Made by a program: the position numbers and the translations under genes. From Brugia malayi (Eukaryota > Nematoda > Chromadorea > Rhabditida > Onchocercidae), in the NCBI RefSeq assembly GCF_000002995.4, contig NW_025062476.1, forward strand, positions 672,501 through 736,500: 64,000 bases of DNA. Reading direction: 5' to 3'. The notes beneath the pieces are model-generated. The model worked only from the letters and a program-made list of their open reading frames with translations, made no database searches and was not told where the DNA came from. Numbering within the stretch: the first letter of the stretch is position 1; each line of letters opens with the position of its first letter. Positions 24,604 through 37,893 of the stretch are shown here, piece by piece.

Positions 24604-24743
24604 CTAACACCAAGTTCATAGCGTCGTTGCGTTATGCGTTTCCACCACGTCATTGCCTCTTTCACCCGATCAAATTTCGATGGATCACTCTGACATTCCG
24701 CTAGATTTAATGCCAATGAAACTCGTACATCCCGTCTTTCTTG
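24604..24743 (-). CDS. Unidentified coding exon
   Basis: A 140 nt open stretch on the minus strand is bounded by an acceptor-like AG at 24744 and a consensus donor (GTAAGT) at 24603. It encodes about 46 residues with normal protein composition in a simple-sequence region: ALNLAECQSDPSKF is followed by a Lys/Arg- and Trp-rich end (MTWWKRITQRRYELGV). I do not recognise the family. The partner exons are not clear. A splice to the acceptor at 24038, just before KRTCAP2, would run into a stop after a few residues, so it could be the end of a small upstream gene or a 5' exon of the KRTCAP2 transcript. No convincing upstream exon was found before unc-4. Confidence 0.45.
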
Positions 24744-25159
24744 CTTAATATTATTTCACATTTAGTTTCATTACATAGGTTTTTTTTCCTTTTTAATATT
24801 TTATAAGAAAAAAAGAAAAAAACATAGCTAAATATAGCTAACACTCACTCAACTTATTTATTTTTTGCAACATTTATTCAATTATTAATCTAATTACTAA
24901 AGTTAAATGTTCCAAAATACACAACGAATATAAATAAAAAATGCATAATAGTTATGTTGAAAATAAAAAGTAATCTTATGCTCATTTGTAATGTCGATCA
25001 CCTAATTTTATATATAAATATGTGAGTTTTGTTAAGTATTAAGTTATTATATATAAATAAACTTCAATTTATCAAACTAGTTCTGCTATCATTGCAATTA
25101 TTTATGTTATTTTGAATTAAAAATCTTTTCCTAGTACATCACTTTTTTTTCATCACCTG

Positions 25160-25432
25160 ACAATTACCATTACTCTAATTATTACTATTATTATTACTGA
25201 TTATTATTATATTATATTAATAATAATAATATTTAATAATAACATTACCATTATCGTTCCTATTCTTGTTAATATTGTCATCATTATCATCACCATTAAC
25301 ATTTCCATTATCAACACCATTGCCATTTTTATTATCATCACTATCACCACCACCATCATCATCATCATCATTGTTATCATCATTATTATTACCACCATCG
25401 TCGTCATCATCGTTATCAATGTTATAATTATG
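25160..25432. repeat. Imperfect ATT/ATC/ACC trinucleotide repeat
   Basis: A compound microsatellite of ATT, ATC, ACC and GTC triplets. Its minus-strand frames read as Asp/Asn/Gly or Met/Ile homopolymers, a by-product of the repeat and not a gene. Confidence 0.85.
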
Positions 25433-25718
25433 GAATAACACTGTCATTCTTGTCGTTATCTCTGTTGCAATTGTCATTATTGTTTGCAGTGAGAAATTCG
25501 ACAAATGTATGATTAGCTTTAGGATAAGAGAGCAGAAAAAAGATGGCAATTTAGAAGAAATTATGCAATCAGATAGTTTTTGAGGAACTCTTCATTCTTT
25601 CAATAAAGTGACAGCCATATATACAAATGATAAATCTTTCACATTAATCGACTATATGCATTTCACTCTAAATACTTCTTCAATCATTCATTTGGGAATG
25701 TAATAGATATAAAGTAGT

Positions 25719-25729
25719 ACACACACACA

Positions 25730-25804
<75 letters not shown>

Positions 25805-25811
25805 ACACACA
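25719..25811. repeat. (CA)n microsatellite
   Basis: About 90 bp of almost pure CA dinucleotides, interrupted four times by CATA. Confidence 0.95.
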
Positions 25812-27287
25812 ATAGCATGTGGGAAGTAAATTTTTAACTTTATCAAACCTTTAGCATGAAATTTCATTAGGAATACTTTTGAAATATGAATAAATTAATT
25901 CGCTGCAAATGATTTGATATATTAATTTTATTGGATTATTTGCTGTGATATTTTAATAATGAATAGAGAATTTTCGAAATTTGTCTTTTTCTATTATAAA
26001 TGATTGTGAAAAAGGAATGAGAAAGAAATAGGAAAAGGAGGAAAAATGAAATAGAAGAAAAGTAATGAATGATTGAGATTTACAAATGTTACAACAATAT
26101 AGATAAGATAGTAGGATAAAAATAATTGAAAAAGCACTATCATTTTCATAATTCAATTAAAATGTTAACTTGATTTTCATAATTTAGTTTAAAAAAATTA
26201 GTATTTTTTTTATGATTTAGTTAAAAAAAGTTAGTATCAATTTCATAATTGAATTTAATATGATAAGAGTTAGATGTTAAGATTAAGATGATATCAAATT
26301 ACAGTAAGCAATGAATGGAATAACATAATTTTGTTAATGCTGAAATGAAAATAAGAAGAATTGATGATATATGATACTTTGATAACCTAATAAATGCTAT
26401 GAAAATTGTATTCATTTATCATGTTGCATATTTTGATGTGAAGATTGACAATAATAGATTGCAATATAGATAAGTTATAATTAAACAAATATAATATCGT
26501 AATTGCAGTACTTTATAGATTACTGTAATAACTTATACTAATTTTATGCTTCATTTAATTTATATGTATATATCAAAAAGAAAAAAAGAAATCATTTTTT
26601 TTCTCCCTTTTTTGTATGCTTAGTAATGATTGAGTATTTATTTAAGTATTCAAGTAGTAAAATACTCTCTTATTTCATTATTACTCATATATTAGCATGT
26701 CAAAATAATTACACACTAATCCGTTTCATTTTCATTTCTAATATAATTGTTTTACAAAAATTTAGTACATTTTAAATGTTTTTGAAATTGATTAACAATC
26801 TACGAATTATGATTATTAAATTAAATCCAAATGATAATTTTCTATGGATTAATTAAATTATTTTAGCCAAATGATAAGTTTCTATGGATCAATTAAATTA
26901 TTTTTAATTTCAGGAAGAAATGATTAATTTTAATTCATTTACTGATAAAAATACAGGAGCAGATATGAGAATCATTTTATCCATGCAGGACTATTTCGTT
27001 ATTGAAAAGTTACACAAGATGATAAAATTAAATATATCAGTAGTTTTTTTTTTCTTTTTTTTTTTTTTAACTTCAGTAATGTCATAATTATAAAAATTAA
27101 TAATGATAGCAATGTTATCATATTAATATTATCACTATCTTATAACTATATGTACATATATATATCGAGTAATAAATATTATCGCATAATTATAATGTTA
27201 ATGAGAAATGCCAATAATAGAGTTATAATAATTAGAAAATTGCATTGGAAAATTTCTCAAAAATACGATAATTTATGGAAGCAAATT

Positions 27288-27590
27288 TTCAGGATGAAAC
27301 GAATAGGCCTAATGCTCCTACGGGATTTGATATGTAGATAAATCATCCTAGATGAACAATAATAGTTTTGATCGTTTTAAACGGTTTCTTCGTCCAAAGG
27401 GAGAAACGAAGAGGAATCTATCAATTATAATATGTGGAAACAATAATACATCCTTTATGTTTAGCCAAAGTTAAACAACATTTCCCGTGGGATAGAGAAG
27501 AAGTTGATTATTTCATAATAAGAATGGATAAAAGAAAAGCCTTTAAAAGGCTTGTGAATGCCTTCGGTGAAGATTGAGTTTGCAACCGAT
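27288..27590 (+). pseudogene. Possible decayed coding fragment
   Basis: A patch of balanced composition with protein-like frames that shift. After an acceptor-like TTTTCAG at 27285-27291 one frame reads DETNRPNAPTGFDM then stops; a second, from the ATG at 27353, reads SFDRFKRFLRPKGETKR and stops near 27471; a third reads CLAKVKQHFPWDREEVDYF and ends at 27576. All are on the plus strand. The broken frames suggest a gene remnant or a diverged repeat. I do not recognise the source. Confidence 0.3.
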
Positions 27591-28294
27591 GGATAAGTAT
27601 AGTTTAGGGAGTAAGTTTATGAAGAGAAGAATTGAATAAAATTTAGAAATTGATAAAAAAAAAAAACAGGATAGATTTGTGTTTTAAAAGATATGCAGGA
27701 AAAGAATTGCTTTAAAAAAATAGGAAATGAAAGAAAGGGAGAGAGAGAGAGAGAGTAAAAGAAAAGTTTTAGAAATTTTAAAAGGAATTATAATGAGTGT
27801 GAAAAAAGGAATGAATTGAAAAAGAGAAAAAAAAAGAATATGTAATGAAAAAATTTAAGGAAAAAAAAAGCGAAAGATAAGAGAAAATGGAATGAAAATG
27901 AAACAAAAAAAAAGGAGAAAGAAAAGAAAAAAACGAAAAAAGTAGACTGAATTTATAAAGTGTAAAACTTTTTGATTTGGGAATTGAATAATTAAAATTG
28001 TAGCTGCTAATATATGTGCTTTTAAAAGAAAAACAAATAACTTTGTCCCTCTGCATTATTTGCTGCAATCATTTTAAATTTTTGAATAATTTAAACACAT
28101 AGCCAAAAAAAAAAACAACTTTCATTAAAAAAATATTTGAAAGGAAATTTGAAAAATTGTATTTTAATATCTGGAAAATCTACTTTAACTTATCGTATAA
28201 ATCGATACTGGAACTGAAAGTGAAATTTTTCATCAGTATAAGGTTACCTATTTTCTATTGGTCAGCAAATCAATAAGACTGACTAAATATTAAG

Positions 28295-28358
28295 TTGTTA
28301 ATTAGTAGATGTTTATCTACAAATAATTGTTAATTAGTAGATGTTTATCTACAAATAA
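28295..28358. repeat. Perfect 32 bp tandem duplication with internal hairpin
   Basis: Two identical adjacent 32-mers. Each contains TTAATTAG, a homeodomain-type TAATTA core, and the self-complementary GTAGAT-GTTT-ATCTAC, able to form a six-base-pair hairpin with a four-base loop. It lies about 1 kb 3' of the unc-4 stop codon. Confidence 0.85.
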
Positions 28359-29394
28359 TGGTAATTTAGAATACTAATATTAGTCAAATGCTCAGCGTTA
28401 AAATAATTAATGAATTTATCATGAATAAATTTTAAATTTCCAGATTATTTTCCAATGAAGGTATGTTTTGTTTAAAAATCTATGGTAGAAATCTATCCGG
28501 TGGATAGATAATCTTATGATAAGCGCTTTACTCCATCCGTTATTTTGATAATTTAGTAATTAATAACAATAATAATAATATTTAATGATAATAGCAATAA
28601 TAATGATAATGATGATAATAATGATAATAATAATAATAATAATAATATAGGTGGAAGGGGCGGAGAGGAGTGTTTTTTAAGTCTAAAATCAATGATTAAT
28701 AAATGATTAGATACAGTAATCATTATTAGCAAAAAAAAGAGAAATTTATTTTAATTCATATATGTGGATATTTTCATATGAGAAAATTTATTTTTTTTTT
28801 AAACGAATGATAAATTTCATAAGTTTTATTCACATGAAAAAAAAAAAGGAAAAACATTCACTTCCAAACATACAGTAAGAAAGTGAATAGTATATAATAG
28901 TAGTACTACATATGGTAGCAAAGATACAGTACCCAATTGATGACCTTATGACCTTAATATATATATATATCAGGTATTTGAATCCTAGTAATTCATTATT
29001 TGTAAAAAAAAAATTTCTTTCATCTATTGTACACCATTCAATAATTTTTCACTCCACTCATTTATAAATTTTTCCCTACATTATTTTTTTTTCTAATTTT
29101 AATTTCAAATTTAAAATACCTAAAAATTATATATTATTAATGAATAATTAGAATAGTTGAAATATTTGTTGATTATCTCTTAATGATATGCTTAATGAAA
29201 ATCAATGCTATTAATTTAAAATATAAAGAAATGTAACTATAAATTATTAATATAATATATAATGAAACAAAAATAAATGATCAAAAAAAAAAGAAAAAAC
29301 GAAAAAAACGAAAAAAATGGGAAATGTCAAATATTCTATAATCTATAAAATTAAAACAAAAATTAAAAAAATTTAAAATGAAATCACAAATTAA

Positions 29395-31577
29395 TTATTG
29401 ATGAGGGTATGTTTGCTTCTCGATTATATCATCAGATGATAATGATAATGATTGTTGTGGTGATGGCGGTAATGAAGGTGGCGTAGTTTCACGTATTGTT
29501 ATACCAGCTGGTTGCGTAATTGGAAATAATGGAAGCATAAATGGTGACATACTTTTACAGGCCTAAAAAAAAACAAAACAAAAAATTATATTTAATTTTT
29601 TTTTCTTAAGTTTCAAGCAAATAATTTCATATGATATAATCATTAAATTTAATAATTAATTTGGCATAATTCCTTTTTTTTAATTTGAATAAATATGAAT
29701 AATGTTTTCGTTTCTTCGTTTTAACTTTAGAATAAATTTATTTACTTGTACACGAGGATATTTTGCATTTGGTCGTCTACCACGTGGTACCCTTGAAGCA
29801 GCTAGTAAACTATCAATAGAAAATGTATTTTTTGGCAATGTAATATTTTCGTTATTTTTTGCCTGGAATTAAAAAATTTTTTATTAATTTGAAAAAAAAA
29901 AAAAATAGCACAAAAATAAAAGACCAATGAAAAGAGAACGAAAAGAGAAGAATTAAAACTAAATGTATATTTTTTTAACATACTTCATTTTCTTTAGTTT
30001 CACTAGTGGTACCAGATTTTATGTTTCCGTCAGTATCACGTATTAAATTTGATGCACGTTGGGCACCTTTTCTTAATTGCTCTTTCTTACGCCATTTAGC
30101 ACGTCGATTTTGAAACCAAACCTTAAATTTTTTTTTTTTGGAAGATTTTGAAGTCAAATCTTAGAGTGAATTTTATATTCTTTATCACTAATTTTTTGCC
30201 ATATCAGATGTTATCAGGTAATTTCAAAAAATAAAAAAAAAATGTCCACACTAAAAAGTATACATTTTTCTTTTAATATTTCACTATTACGTGAAAAATT
30301 ATCTTAGACAATTTATACGTAAAATATATTTTTTTAGTATTTTTCTTATTTTATGCACACTATTACCATAAAAGGAAAAAAATAATAATAATAAGTAAAT
30401 TTAAATGTCATTATAAAATTGTACTATAAAATTTTAAAATGAAAAATGAAAAAGAAAATAAAAATTAAATATTAGATAGTGAAAATAATTGTGAAAATTA
30501 CATATATCATTTTTGCATGAAATTAACATTAATGATAGAAAATAAAAAAGAGAAGTAAAAGAGGAAGAGAGAGAGAGGCAGAGAAAGAAAGAGAGAGAGA
30601 GAGAAAGGGTAGTAGAAAAAGAGAAAAAGGAAGAAACAAAGAAAAAGCAATAAAATAAAGCTTAAATTGCTTTATTGGCTTAGTTAAATATAACAAAAAA
30701 TGAAGATGTAATCAAATTAGTTACATTTTTCTTTTTTTTTTGAAATTTAATGGGTTATTCACATTAAAGCATTCAATGTTTTTTTTTTTCTCTTCTCTCT
30801 CTCTCTCTCTTCCCCTTCCCTCTTACTTCTCTCTCCCTCTCTTCCCCTTCCCTCTTACTTCTCTCTACCTCTCTTCCCCTTCCCTCTTACTTCTCTCTCT
30901 CTCTCTCTCTTTTATAAATCAATTGTTAAAGTAATGATTTTTTTTATTTAAAATTTTTTTTTTTCTCTTTCTTCGTTTTACAATGTTATCTTTTCATTTA
31001 TTTACTCTTTCTAATCTAATTCCACTAACATAGCTTTTTCTTATCTTCGCAACAATCATTTTTTTTCTTTTTTTTTTTTTTTTTCCTTAGCTTTTTTTAC
31101 TACTATATTTGATAATTTTAGAAAACGAAATTTATGGAAGAAGCAAAAGAGGAAAATAAAAAAAAAGGAATGAAAAAGAATAAATTGACCATATAATAAT
31201 TAGTAAATAAAATTGATTGGTATGTTTTGATTTTATCATTTTTTTTTCCCATTTTATTATTTGTGTGTTTTTTTTATGATTTAAAAAAAAAAAAAAGGAA
31301 CAATATCGAAATTAAATTAAATTAAATAAGAGAAAATGAAATGATGAAGTGATGATTTGTCAATTACCGTAATTTACGGGCAATAGAAAAGTTTTTCGCT
31401 GACAATGTCAGAGGATTACGGTAGATTGAATGAATTATAGTTGTATGGAAAATGAATTAAGATTGAGAAAGATAAATGAGATAAAAAAAAAAAAAGTTTT
31501 TTTTCTTTTTTTAAATAGCAAAAAATTGTATATAAATTACATTGAAATTATTCATTTTCAATCATTACAACAGAAGC

Positions 31578-31620
<43 letters not shown>

Positions 31621-34439
31621 GTATTAATAATAATAATAATGATATGAAAACAAACAACAGTAATAATAATCACTATAACATTAATCTTGAATTTACTAAA
31701 AAATTATGATAGTTTGATAAAGTTTAGGAAAAATGAAAAATATTTATTTTAGTAAATATGATCGATGATTATAATGAATGCAATTGATAACAATAACAAT
31801 TATGATTTATATTATGATAAGTTTTAAAATTTGATTTGTATAATGATTTGTATAACATTTCGAATATGCCAGTGGCAATAATTTATGATAATTATAATTA
31901 ATCATAATTATTCCAATTAAGTGCTAACAAAATAAACAAATAATTTGCAGCAATTTATCGAGTGTATTTTCAAATGGTTTTCTTCATTTCGTCTTAATTC
32001 AACAATTTAAAAACTTTTTACTATAAATTTTGATGCCATTTTTTTTTAGACTTTTATTATCAAGGGAATTAGTTTAATTATCTGTTCATTTTTATTTCTG
32101 ATTATGGAAGATGAATTAATAGCATTTGTAATTAATAGCTGATCATATCTAAGTTTAATTTATGCTAGAAGCTTGTTTATATTGACTTAATATTGCATAA
32201 AATTATGAAATAAAAAATATTGCAAATTTTATGAATAACAATTTACAACATTAGGAAATCAACAAAGTAAAAGAAGTTAGGTTATATTTATAAAAATAAA
32301 ACTATTATTTTTTTTTTCATCATTTTTTTAAAATAATCGAAAATTTCATTTTTCAATTTAAATATTATTTATTTGAAAAATAAACAAATTCAATCTCTTC
32401 TTCTTCTCTTTTTTCTTTCACTTTTTTTTCCTTTCTCTTCTCTCTCTCTCTCTCTCTCCCTCTCTCTGTAATTTTCTTCTACTTTTTACGTATCAAAAAA
32501 TATTCCTTCGTAATAAGAAAAAAAAAAAAGAAAAAATAGAAATTTTTAGAGAGACAAATTTATGGATGCAACAATTTTCTAAATTTAATTAAATACAAAA
32601 AATATTATTAAATTATAAATTTTTTAATGCAATATTTTGAAATTATATGTCATATTGACAATTAAAGTTAAAACATTAAAAAATTTTTTCCACAAGCAAG
32701 TAAAAAGAAAAAAAGTCAATATTTTAAAAATAATTTTTTAAATTAGTAATTTTTGTATAGCTAACTTACCTGAACACGTGATTCAAGAAGATCTAAACGT
32801 AACGCTAGTGCTTCACGCATAAATACATCCGGATAATGGCTAGCTTCAAATGCATTTTCCAATTCTTCCAATTGCCAACCCGTAAAATTTGTCCTTGTAC
32901 GTCGTCTTTTACATTCTAATTTATCATTACCTAAGATAATTAATTTAATTAATTAATTAATTAATTTCAATAAAAATCCTAGTACAATTTAGCTCTTCTA
33001 ATTATAATTTTTACTGATAATAAAGCTATTTGTGGTTATCATATATTTTCAAAAATTTCGAATGTTTTAAAAAATGTTTCAAGTTTACAATGATTTATTT
33101 ATATATTATAAATGAACTGGACCCGTTCATTTTTTTTTAACAATTCATATTTTATCAACCGGATTCGTCTTTTAAGAACTTTCAATATCTATTTATATAG
33201 ATATATCATTAAAGAGATATCTATGACATATTATCAACCAAATGACTTTTTTCATCAATTCTTAACAATTTTCTAAATATATCATTAAAAAAAATATATA
33301 TATATATATCTGATATATTACACTATCTACCGGATCTATTTTTTTTTCTTCAGTTTTTATCATTAATCGATATCATGAGAAACATATTTATGAACATAAC
33401 ACATCATTAACTAGATCCGTTTTTTTTTCTTTCTAAAAAAATTGTTAATTAATAGTAATAATTTCTACCAAAGTTATATTGATATCATTTAATCAATTAG
33501 TAGTGACAGTATTTTAATTTTTGCAAAAATTATCATTTAATCAATTAGCAGTAATACTATTTTAATTTCTACCAAAGTTATATTGATATCATTTAATTAC
33601 CAGAGTTATATTGATATCATTTAATCAGTTGGTGATAATACTATTTTAATTTCTATAAAAGTTGAATTGATATTATTTAATCATATCACCTCTTCTAGAA
33701 TCTTTACAATCAGCGCCTTCCAGTAAAGCGCTAAGATGTAATTGTTGTGAATGCTGTGATGATGTCTCATTAGCATCTTGATCCATTACTGAACGATTTA
33801 TTATTGTTGTCGTATCAGGTGTTGTTGATCGTGATGATGCTATTTCTGATTCATTTGATGATGTTGGCTGTTGAGCTGTTGATAAATCTACTAAAATTCA
33901 AAAAGAAAATTTATTATTTGAATATAAATTAATTTATATATTATTATATTAAATGTATATTATATTTTAAATGATATTATCATAAATTAGCATAAATATT
34001 TTAACAAATATAAAAATTTAAAATGCAAATAAATGTACAAAAATATATAAATTATAAGTTACATTTCTATTACTGAAAAAAAAAGGAAATTAACTGTTTT
34101 TTTTTTCTTTTTTAGTTATATTTTCTTTCATTGTTAATCAATTAGCATAACGATGAATTTTAGCAAAAATATTTTAGTAATTATAAAAAAAGAATAAGTC
34201 ATATTTTTATTACTTAAAACAATGCAATTGCTTTTTATTGATATTTTATTAACTTTAAATTAATTTTTCTTTTAAATTTAATTAATAACAAATATAATTA
34301 TAAATTTAAATAAAAAATTTACCAAAAAAAAAAAAAAAAAAGAAAGAAATGACTAATTATACATACTTCCTTTAACAAGTTGTTGTTGCATTTTCCAACA
34401 TTCCTTCCAAAATTGTTGCATACCAATGGTTGTAAACAT
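29395..34439 (-). CDS. unc-4: UNC-4/UNCX paired-like homeodomain transcription factor
   Basis: UNC-4 is a nuclear homeodomain repressor; in Caenorhabditis it acts in A-type motor neurons to fix their synaptic inputs together with the Groucho-like partner UNC-37. Six minus-strand exons (34439-34367, 33890-33690, 32930-32770, 30121-29984, 29862-29746, 29562-29395) give 858 nt, 285 aa. The homeodomain spans about residues 98-157, starting [17 protein letters not shown], with the class-specific [18 protein letters not shown] and recognition helix [14 protein letters not shown] (Gln50). An intron falls between homeodomain residues 46 and 47, the position usual in paired-type genes. C-terminal UNC-4 blocks are [19 protein letters not shown] and [16 protein letters not shown]. 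The N-terminal part is Ser/Thr/Gln-rich. An in-frame stop lies just 5' of the start Met. Introns are large for this window, up to about 2.6 kb. Confidence 0.95.
30796..30912. repeat. CT-rich minisatellite, three 32 bp units
   Basis: Between flanking CT runs, a 32 bp unit starting TTCCCCTTCCCTCTTACTTC occurs three times in tandem with one or two differences. One strand is almost entirely pyrimidine. Confidence 0.85.
31577..31640. repeat. (AAT)n microsatellite
   Basis: About 13 uninterrupted AAT/ATA triplets, then a shorter second block after a break. Confidence 0.9.
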
Positions 34440-35704
34440 TGGAAAATTTTCTTAAATTATAATTTCATTTTTATTTTTGCCTTTTTTTCTTTTAAATCTT
34501 TCAACGATGAATTTTTTTTCTTTTTAATTAGAAAATTTTACAATCTTTTTTGAGAAATTAAAATATAATTAAATATATTTAATACATTATAATTATCAAA
34601 AATGTTATTTCGGTAGTTATCATCTGATAACCGTTGTGATAATCAATTGAGTAGTACTGTAGTAATACTTGAATGTTAAGAGTGATAATTAGTAATAAGA
34701 ATTGCAAATAGTTTTGAAGAGTTAAAAAATTTTTGTTTAAAAATTGATTTAGGCAAAAAAAAAAAACTTTTTTTTTTGTTAAGTATTTTTTTAAAAAAAA
34801 AAGCAATTTTTATTAAATATTCTGGAAAGATAGAACCGACTGAATAAACTCAAATAAATCAAACTTCTCAATTTTACGTCAAAAGGAAAAAGATAAAAGA
34901 GTGTATGTAAATCGAAAAAAAAAGTAAATTTTTCGAATTAAAACGAATTGCATTGCATTATTATCAGAAAAGATAAAAATTGAAAAATAAATTTTAGTAC
35001 TTAAAAAAAAAAAAGTTTTCATAAACATAGTTTAATTTTAATTAGATTTTGTATAAAAGATTCAAATTATGATTTAAATCAAAAAATTTTGTTCACAAAA
35101 AAAAAAAAAAAAAAAAAAATAAATACAAAGTGGAAAATTTTCATACAACTAAATAGCAACATGAAAATTTTTTAGCATAATTAATAAGTTTGTTAAGAAA
35201 TAAGAAATTTACTTAACTTCAAAATTGTAACTTTTTGAAAAATCTAAAAATAAAATCTAAACATTTGTTAACAAAATGTTAATTATTTGTTCAAATATTG
35301 TCAATTATATTTGATCTAATAAATCTAAAATTTATTATATATTGATCTAAAAATTCAAAATTATTATATATTAAAACATATCAAATTAAATTATTTGTTC
35401 AATAAAACAAATTAAAAAAAAGACAGAGCGAGAGAGAGAGAGAGAATTGAAAGTTTTAAATTAAAAATTAATGCAATTATAAATGAAATAGTTTGTAAAA
35501 AAAAAATTAATAAATTCTTTATTTTATTAATTTAAATCACATATAAATATATTTATAAGCAATAATCGAATAGCATAGCTTAGCTCTTAGCTTTTAATCA
35601 TAAAACTTAAAACTAAAAAATCTTTTTGCAATGAATGAATGAGCTAAAAAGATTTGTTAACTTTAAAAGTTAGCTTTAACATTTTAAGCTAAAAGAGAGA
35701 AAGG

Positions 35705-35825
35705 AGTGAAATTTATCCAATCAGCAAAAAGCAACCAATGAAATTGGAGGCGGTGTTTGTACTGCAACACCAATCCCAACCAAACAAATTGATTAAGCTT
35801 TTTTCTATTTCTTTCTACCGGAAGA
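35705..35825. promoter_or_regulatory. GC-richer island with CCAAT-type boxes
   Basis: Within otherwise simple sequence, about 120 bp of complex DNA holds CCAATCAG (35718), AACCAATG and its inverse ATTGG close by, GGAGGCGGTG, a further CCAATCCC, and an ETS-like ACCGGAAG at its end. It lies about 1.3 kb upstream of the unc-4 start codon. A distal promoter or enhancer role is inferred from motif clustering only. Confidence 0.4.
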
Positions 35826-37862
35826 AGTAAGTAAAAAGAAAAAAAAAAACGGATTGAATAATCATAAAAGGAATTAAAATGAATAGAAAAAAGAAAATTA
35901 AATTAAATTAAAAAAAATTAAATTAGAAATTATTAAAAATTAAAAACAGCGGCAACAAAAGCTTTATTAAAATTTACAGAGTTAACAAATAATAGTAATA
36001 ATATTATAACAAACAAAATAATTAGTTAAAAGGATATGAAATGAAATAAAAATTTTTATTGAAATTTAATGACAATAATATTATTATATTGAATAAAATA
36101 ACGATTAGTTAGTGTAAAAATTTATACGTTTAATATAATAAGCATAATTATATTATACATTTTAATAAAAAAATTAATAAATTAAAATTTGAAACCAAAA
36201 AAAGAAAAAGAAAAAATACTTTCTCAACAAATGTTTTAATAGTTGAAGAAGAATTTAGTAATCAAAAGTTCCTAAACTTAATAATAGTCAAATTTTCTAG
36301 CAATTTATAATCAAAGATTATTTGGAAGTAAAATCTTAAAATAAAAAAAAAGAAATTTTAATTTAATTTCAAATGTAGAAATTCAACTAAACGCTAATTT
36401 TAAATGATAATTTTAAAATTCTAATCCAACAATATATATATAATCGTGAAAATTTTTTCTTCTGGAATATGAAATTAATTTAAAGATGTTATATAAATAA
36501 AATTTTGAAAATAACATAAAATTAAATTCAATAATTTTGAAATTTTTTTTTTTGTAAATTAATTGGTATTTACTGTAGAAAAATAATTGAAATTAAACAA
36601 AAAAAGAAGAAGGAAAACTGTTAGTTAACGAATATATAAATGAATGTGAAATTAAAAAAAATTGACAATAAAATGGAATTTAAAAAAAAAAGAAAAATTG
36701 AGAAAGAAAGAAAGGAAAAATATTAGGGAATAATATTAGGAATCGGAGGGATTTTAAGAAAAAATGATAAAAGGGAGAGGTAAGGAAAATGGAAGAAGCA
36801 GAGAATGAAAATAAAAGTGAGGGAGAAAATATTAAGGAATAATATTAGAAATAGGAGGGATTTTGAGGGAAAATGATAAAGAAATAAGAGAGATTTGAGA
36901 AATGATAAAGAGAAGAGGTAAGAAAAATGAAAGAGGCAGAGAATAAAAATGAAAGTGAGGGAGAGGGAAAATAGAAGAGGAAGAGAATAAAAATGAAAGT
37001 AAGGGAGAAGGAAAATGGAAGAGAAAGAGGTTAAAATGCTAATTCATGCATACAAATATTTATTTATGACAAATAGATTGTTTTCTTTTTTATTTAAAAA
37101 AGTTAAGCAAAAGAAAAAAAAAACAGTATTTTATCAGAATTTCCATTCTTTTTTTTTTTTTTTTTTTTGTTCATTTAAATCTAAAATTAAAGAAATAAAA
37201 TAATAAAAAAAGTTTTTTTTTTTTCATTTTAATTTAAAATTTTTATAATACATAATGTAAATTTTGATAAATTATTCTAAAATAGCAAACAAATAGAGAT
37301 ATAATAAGAATTAATTTCCTTTTTTCTTGTCTTTTTTTTTTAATTTTCTTTTATATATATATATTTTTTTTTTGAACGATATAATACATAATTTATGAAG
37401 AGAGAGAGAGAGGGAGAGAGGAAAAGAGAGGCATGACAGGTTTTAATTTAAATTTGAAAATAAAGCAAAAAAAAAAAAAGTGAGGAAAATTCCATTATAT
37501 GTTCTATTCATACAGTAGGAAAAGGAAATGAAAAAAAAATTGATTATTTATTAAAGATAATAAGAATGAGAGATAAAGTTTCAGTTTTTTTTTTTTTTTG
37601 TTCTTATATCTTATCACTGATAAGATATCATTTGATAAAATTATCATTGATAAAATAAAATATTATGCAAGAAGGAAAGGAAATAAAAAAATAATGAAAA
37701 AATGACAATAATAATGATTACAATAATTAATACTAATAACAATAATAAATTTTTTCAAAAATTTAAAACTTTTTTTTCTTTCAAAAAAAATTTCGAGATT
37801 TTAAACATTATAATTAATTTAAAAATAGATAAAAAAAAAGCACGAAAGAAAGAGATAGAGAA

Positions 37863-37893
<31 letters not shown>

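Larger units (their letters stand above)
24750..29394. other. Repeat-rich intergenic spacer 3' of unc-4
   Basis: About 4.6 kb of AT-rich DNA with trinucleotide and CA microsatellites, GA runs and poly-A tracts (listed separately where notable). Weak coding-like sequence occurs at 27288-27590, and a duplicated 32 bp element at 28295-28358. No complete gene is supported. Confidence 0.45.
30122..32769 (-). other. unc-4 intron 3, simple-sequence rich
   Basis: The largest unc-4 intron splits the homeodomain. It contains GA/CT tracts (30560-30604, 30790-30912, 32435-32466), an AAT/ATA array at 31577-31640 and many A or T runs. No nested gene was seen. Confidence 0.6.

Noticed and set aside
25207..25549. 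Minus-strand ORFs rich in Asp/Asn/Gly or Met/Ile
   Set aside because: They are translations of an ATT/ATC trinucleotide repeat in different frames; no start context, splice sites or domain.
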